Origin: Numida meleagris | Taxonomy: Eukaryota > Chordata > Aves > Galliformes > Numididae | Reading direction: 5' to 3' | DNA: 64,000 nucleotides | Assembly (NCBI RefSeq): GCF_002078875.1 | Contig: NC_034412.1 | Span: forward strand, 83,866,897-83,930,896 | In this document: one piece after another, positions 60,636 to 64,000 of the stretch | How positions within the stretch are numbered: the first letter of the stretch is position 1 | Layout of the letters: each line of letters opens with the position of its first letter | Program-made: the position numbers and the translations under genes | Notes under the pieces: model-generated | Databases searched by the model: none | What the model saw: only the letters and a program-made list of their open reading frames with translations | Told to the model about the DNA's origin: nothing

Positions 60636-61797
60636 ATGGAGCTGCACCCTTTAGATAATATTGGCTATGAAATGGTTCTGACAGGAAGGTAATTGGTTCT
60701 AGCACTTAGGGAAATAAGCAAATAGCTGCCTATGTTGCCTTTGCAGCCTGAAGAGGATGTTTCCCCATCTGGGGATGTAAACAGTATGGAGTCCTGCAGG
60801 CCTGCCCCTGGACTGGACCTGCTATCAGTTAATCTCTTTGAACCTTTGTCTGGCAGATGCTGTATGAAGAAAAATAGGATTGTACCATCTACCTACAGCA
60901 TGTTCCATTGTGGGTTCACTGGAGCAGGGCTGATTTACTGTGTCTGGTCAGTGAAGGGAGCACAGAGCAAGGCGAGCCCTTGCAGGCACGTAGGAAGTGG
61001 GACGGGCAGGAACCCAGTGAGGCAGATCGTTGTCAACAATAGGCTCTAATGCAGAATGAAGTGGCAGAAACAGTACATTATGGATATTATCATCATTATC
61101 TCTTGCTACCTCTAATAGGTTTTTATATCATTTTGCTCATTTTTATAGCTTGCTGGCTCAGAACAGACATTCTTCGTAATTCACTGGAAGAAATGCTTGG
61201 TTTCAGCTCCCCTTGTTCTAACCATCCATTGAATGGATGAAATAGAGATGTGACTGCTGGGGTAGAACAACCCTTTCTTGCATGGTTCAAACTAAGACAT
61301 TTCTAAGGTATGATATTTTTTTTCTTATACACAGAGGGACAAAGGATGCTTCCTTTTACATTTCTTCTGGGATGCTTTTTTTCTCGATTTATTTATGTCA
61401 ATGAAAAAAACACAGGAAGGCACAAACTGATCCTCATGAAGCTGCAAGGACAGATTCAGCAGCAAAAAAAAAAATCTCAGAAGACTATGTAAAATAGTTA
61501 CACAAGCCCCTGAATCAATATCTGTAGGATTTTCCCAGAAGAGAGCTGATAGTCTGCCTCTTGCAAACTGCCTCAGGATCTGGAATGGAACAATATCTCA
61601 TTATGGAAATATTATAAATTGTTCTAGCATTTTTATCATCTGAAAATGAAACCTCTTCTATGCAAAGGCTCACAACAGGTTAGCAATCTGCATTATGATA
61701 TAAACCCTACTGCAAATAAAAAATAATTCAGTTTATATAAGCAGTGCCCTGGGTTCCTGTGTGCTCTGCAGGGACACGCAACTGAGAAGAGTGCACA
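60636..61797. other. Unique sequence
   Basis: No gene recognised; the 105-codon frame at 60732-61049 (+) lacks a domain, start context or splice pattern that would support it. Confidence 0.4.
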
Positions 61798-61916
61798 GGG
61801 TGGGGAGGAAGGAAGGCAGGAGGGCTCCAGTCTGAGGATACAGAGGGGGGGGGGGGTGGCAGAGGATAGTGTCCTGGGCTGCATCAGAAGAGGTATGGCT
61901 GGGGGGGAAGGAGGTG
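61798..61916 (+). repeat. G-rich low-complexity region with G12 run
   Basis: Contains GGGTGGGGAGG, GGAAGGAAGG, a run of 12 G at 61845-61856 and a run of 7-8 G at about 61900-61907. Several G-quadruplex combinations are possible on the plus strand. The minus-strand Pro-rich frames across it are repeat products. Confidence 0.9.
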
Positions 61917-62811
61917 ATTGCAGGCACCAGTACACATTAATGGCCACCTGTAGTGTGGGACACTAATGGCCACTGCTTGCTAAATAAAAGGAAATTTTTC
62001 TGTTGAGTGTCATAACAGAAAGAGGCAATTCCAGGTGTCACATCAGCTGCTGTTTCACACTGCTAAGTCCTTATTAACCTGCCCACACATTTGCCTTGCC
62101 TACCCCATTCATACCGCTATTTCTCAGTATTCTGCTGTCCCTTTTCTTATTACATTCAATAAGCATTTTTCAAAATGGAGAGTGTTTTGTCTGCTGTGGG
62201 AAGGGAACAAGAACCACTGGGGAATGCAAGAGAGTTTTCCACCTCACTTGCTCTGTATTCTTTTCTAGACCATCCATTATTCTCCTGATGTCTTTTCTTA
62301 GATTTTAAATTAAGTAAAGTCAATTCCTCACAATCTTTCTTCTTTAGAGATTTGTCAATGCTGTCTATTGCTCACATTCCCTTTGCTCACCCCCTCCAGC
62401 CATGCTTTCTGCCAGGCTGGGCCATGCTTGCTCCAGCTGTTCCAGATGAGGTCCGAGCAGAAGTGCCCAGGGCAATATGATGGATGGCAGCAGCACACCA
62501 TTTGCTCTCTTGCTCCATCCCCTGATGTGCTGTACACAGACATGTGCATGTGTGCAGTGTAGGAGTTTATACATCATCTCTAAATGTTATTATGCCACTT
62601 AGACAAGTACAAAGACTTGTACTCGAGGAGAAGATAGTTGGCTTGGGATTATCCTTTTTCCTGTGGGTGTTCAGTCTAATCTTAGACAGGCTGTCAAGAA
62701 ATCTCTGTTTCCAATACAGTCAAATGTAACCTTTATCTGTAGGAAGTTCTGTTATGCCGGAGACATAGAGTCCTTGAGCTCAGCTTTTATCACAAAGCCT
62801 TAGCTACACTA
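61917..62811. other. Unique sequence
   Basis: No gene or interspersed repeat recognised; frames up to 77 codons. Confidence 0.4.
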
Positions 62812-62832
62812 CACTACACACACACACACACC
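62812..62832. repeat. (CA)n microsatellite preceded by ACACT units
   Basis: ACTACACTACACT at 62807-62816 grades into about eight perfect CA units. Confidence 0.92.
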
Positions 62833-64000
62833 TTGGATGTCTGGAGGTCCAAAACCCTGACTTTTATTCAGAGCTCAGTAGGTTGGTTTGGAGTAGAGAG
62901 AAGCTACAGGCCATGTGGTTTCATGTTGCTGTGGCAGTACACTTGGTTTTGGTGCTTGCTGGAGCACCCAGAGTACCAAGCCTTCCCATGAAGGTTTACA
63001 GTATGGTCACAACCTGCATGAAAACAGATTCACAGGGAGTGGGTTGATGGTTTTGAGGCTGAGCTAGTGTCCTCAGGATAAAGGGAGGTGATAGAAAGCA
63101 TTACATACTGCTTTGCTGCTCTGCAGGAGCTTGTTTGAAGTGTCTGCTGTCTGACTAACCAGCCTCAAAGGCTGTGAATGTAAGTTACATAAGGCAGAGA
63201 AGGGAACTGACCCTTCAGGGACTCCACAAGAGTGCCATGGGGAAAACTGTCAGGTCCCACATACACTCCTTGGAGCTTATGCTGTTGAATACTGCTCACA
63301 ATATAGGCTCCCACTCTGTTGCTTTTTAAGGAGGATCAAAAGGTACGCAGTTTGTTATCCCTCTTTGTCAGCTGGTGTCATTGCAGTGCACCCTGCTCGC
63401 TTCTCAGTGATAACATCCTGCTACACAGTGCTGCACTCATTCTGTAGTGACTGTATTTAGACGAAACCATCAGCACCAAGGAAGTAACAGATACAACAGT
63501 CAAATCAGTCAAATACTTTTTTCTTCTCCTAGTTCTAGGAAAGCTTGTATTGGTGAACATATACTGAGATAATAATTCCTTTAAGATCTTTTATTTAATT
63601 TGAGAACTGTAAGCATATGTGAGAGTTTCTATATCAAATTTGTATTTGACTCCAGTATTACTTTTCCTGCATGCATTCATGTTTTGAAAAATGAGATAGT
63701 GAAGAACCTCAGCTTTTCCCTTCAAGTTCTCCCTATCAAAGTGGACATGGAAAGTATGGTTTCACCTGTTGAGACTGTTAGTAACAACACATCAAGTCCG
63801 CACACCACCAATAGTTTGCTCACAAATACCACAATGTCAGTAGAAGCACATCTTTAGACTGGTGGTTTCTCACACCACTGTTCTAAAACTATTCTATTCT
63901 CTATTCTAAAACTAGGACTAAATTCTCTTGAAAGGGACGTACATGTATAACTACTAGAAAACAGCTCACACATGCACAAAGCAATGGACCTGTGCCCACA
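62833..64000. other. Unique sequence to the window edge
   Basis: No gene or repeat recognised. The 85-codon frame at 63600-63857 (+) is Ser/Thr/Asn-rich at its end and has no domain. Confidence 0.4.

Noticed and set aside
1..64000. CRISPR arrays, prokaryotic operons or other bacterial systems
   Set aside because: No spaced direct repeats and no bacterial-type genes; repeat content is avian.

Overview
This window is bird nuclear DNA, most likely from a galliform such as chicken. The evidence is its repeat content: about 17 copies of the 3' end of the CR1 LINE, recognised by the terminal motif ATTCTATG repeated in tandem and by conserved fragments of the CR1 ORF2 C-terminus. There is also a 531-bp retroviral-type solo LTR and the last 17 bases of a second LTR of the same family. 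The species assignment is inference. There are no bacterial-type genes, operons, CRISPR arrays or RNA genes. I found no reading frame that I can assign to a host protein. The sequence between repeats is AT-rich and looks like a gene desert or the inside of a very large intron.

Layout. 1-17 is the end of an LTR cut by the window edge. 18-13,100 is AT-rich unique sequence carrying young CR1 tails (near 1.1, 5.5, 10.2, 12.7 and 13.0 kb), old CR1 relics (1.9 and 6.8-7.4 kb), a cryptic CCATCCAA-type repeat (9.0 kb) and a (TAA)20 microsatellite (12.1 kb). 13.1-26.7 kb is a long stretch with no repeat I can name. 26.7-42.6 kb has plus-strand CR1 tails, including one CR1 inserted into another (35.7-36.3 kb), a GGGA-run tract (33.5 kb) and several simple repeats. 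42.6-54.9 kb has four more minus-strand CR1 tails, two relics of old amniote-type palindromic repeats (50.7 and 51.3 kb), an unassigned GC-richer block with opposing open frames (52.25-52.92 kb) and an old CR1 relic (53.2 kb). 57.7-58.5 kb is a CR1 tail split by the solo LTR. 58.8-59.2 kb is a compact promoter-like block that may be another LTR. 60.4 kb has the last CR1 tail, and the end of the window has G-rich and CA simple repeats.

No genes work together here. The window records layered retrotransposition: very old CR1 and palindromic repeats, then galliform-age CR1 tails, then an LTR retrovirus insertion into one of those tails. I did not find a convincing undescribed biological system. 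The most useful leads are the two nested insertions, the shared LTR family at both ends of the window, and the unidentified promoter-like block at 58.8-59.2 kb.
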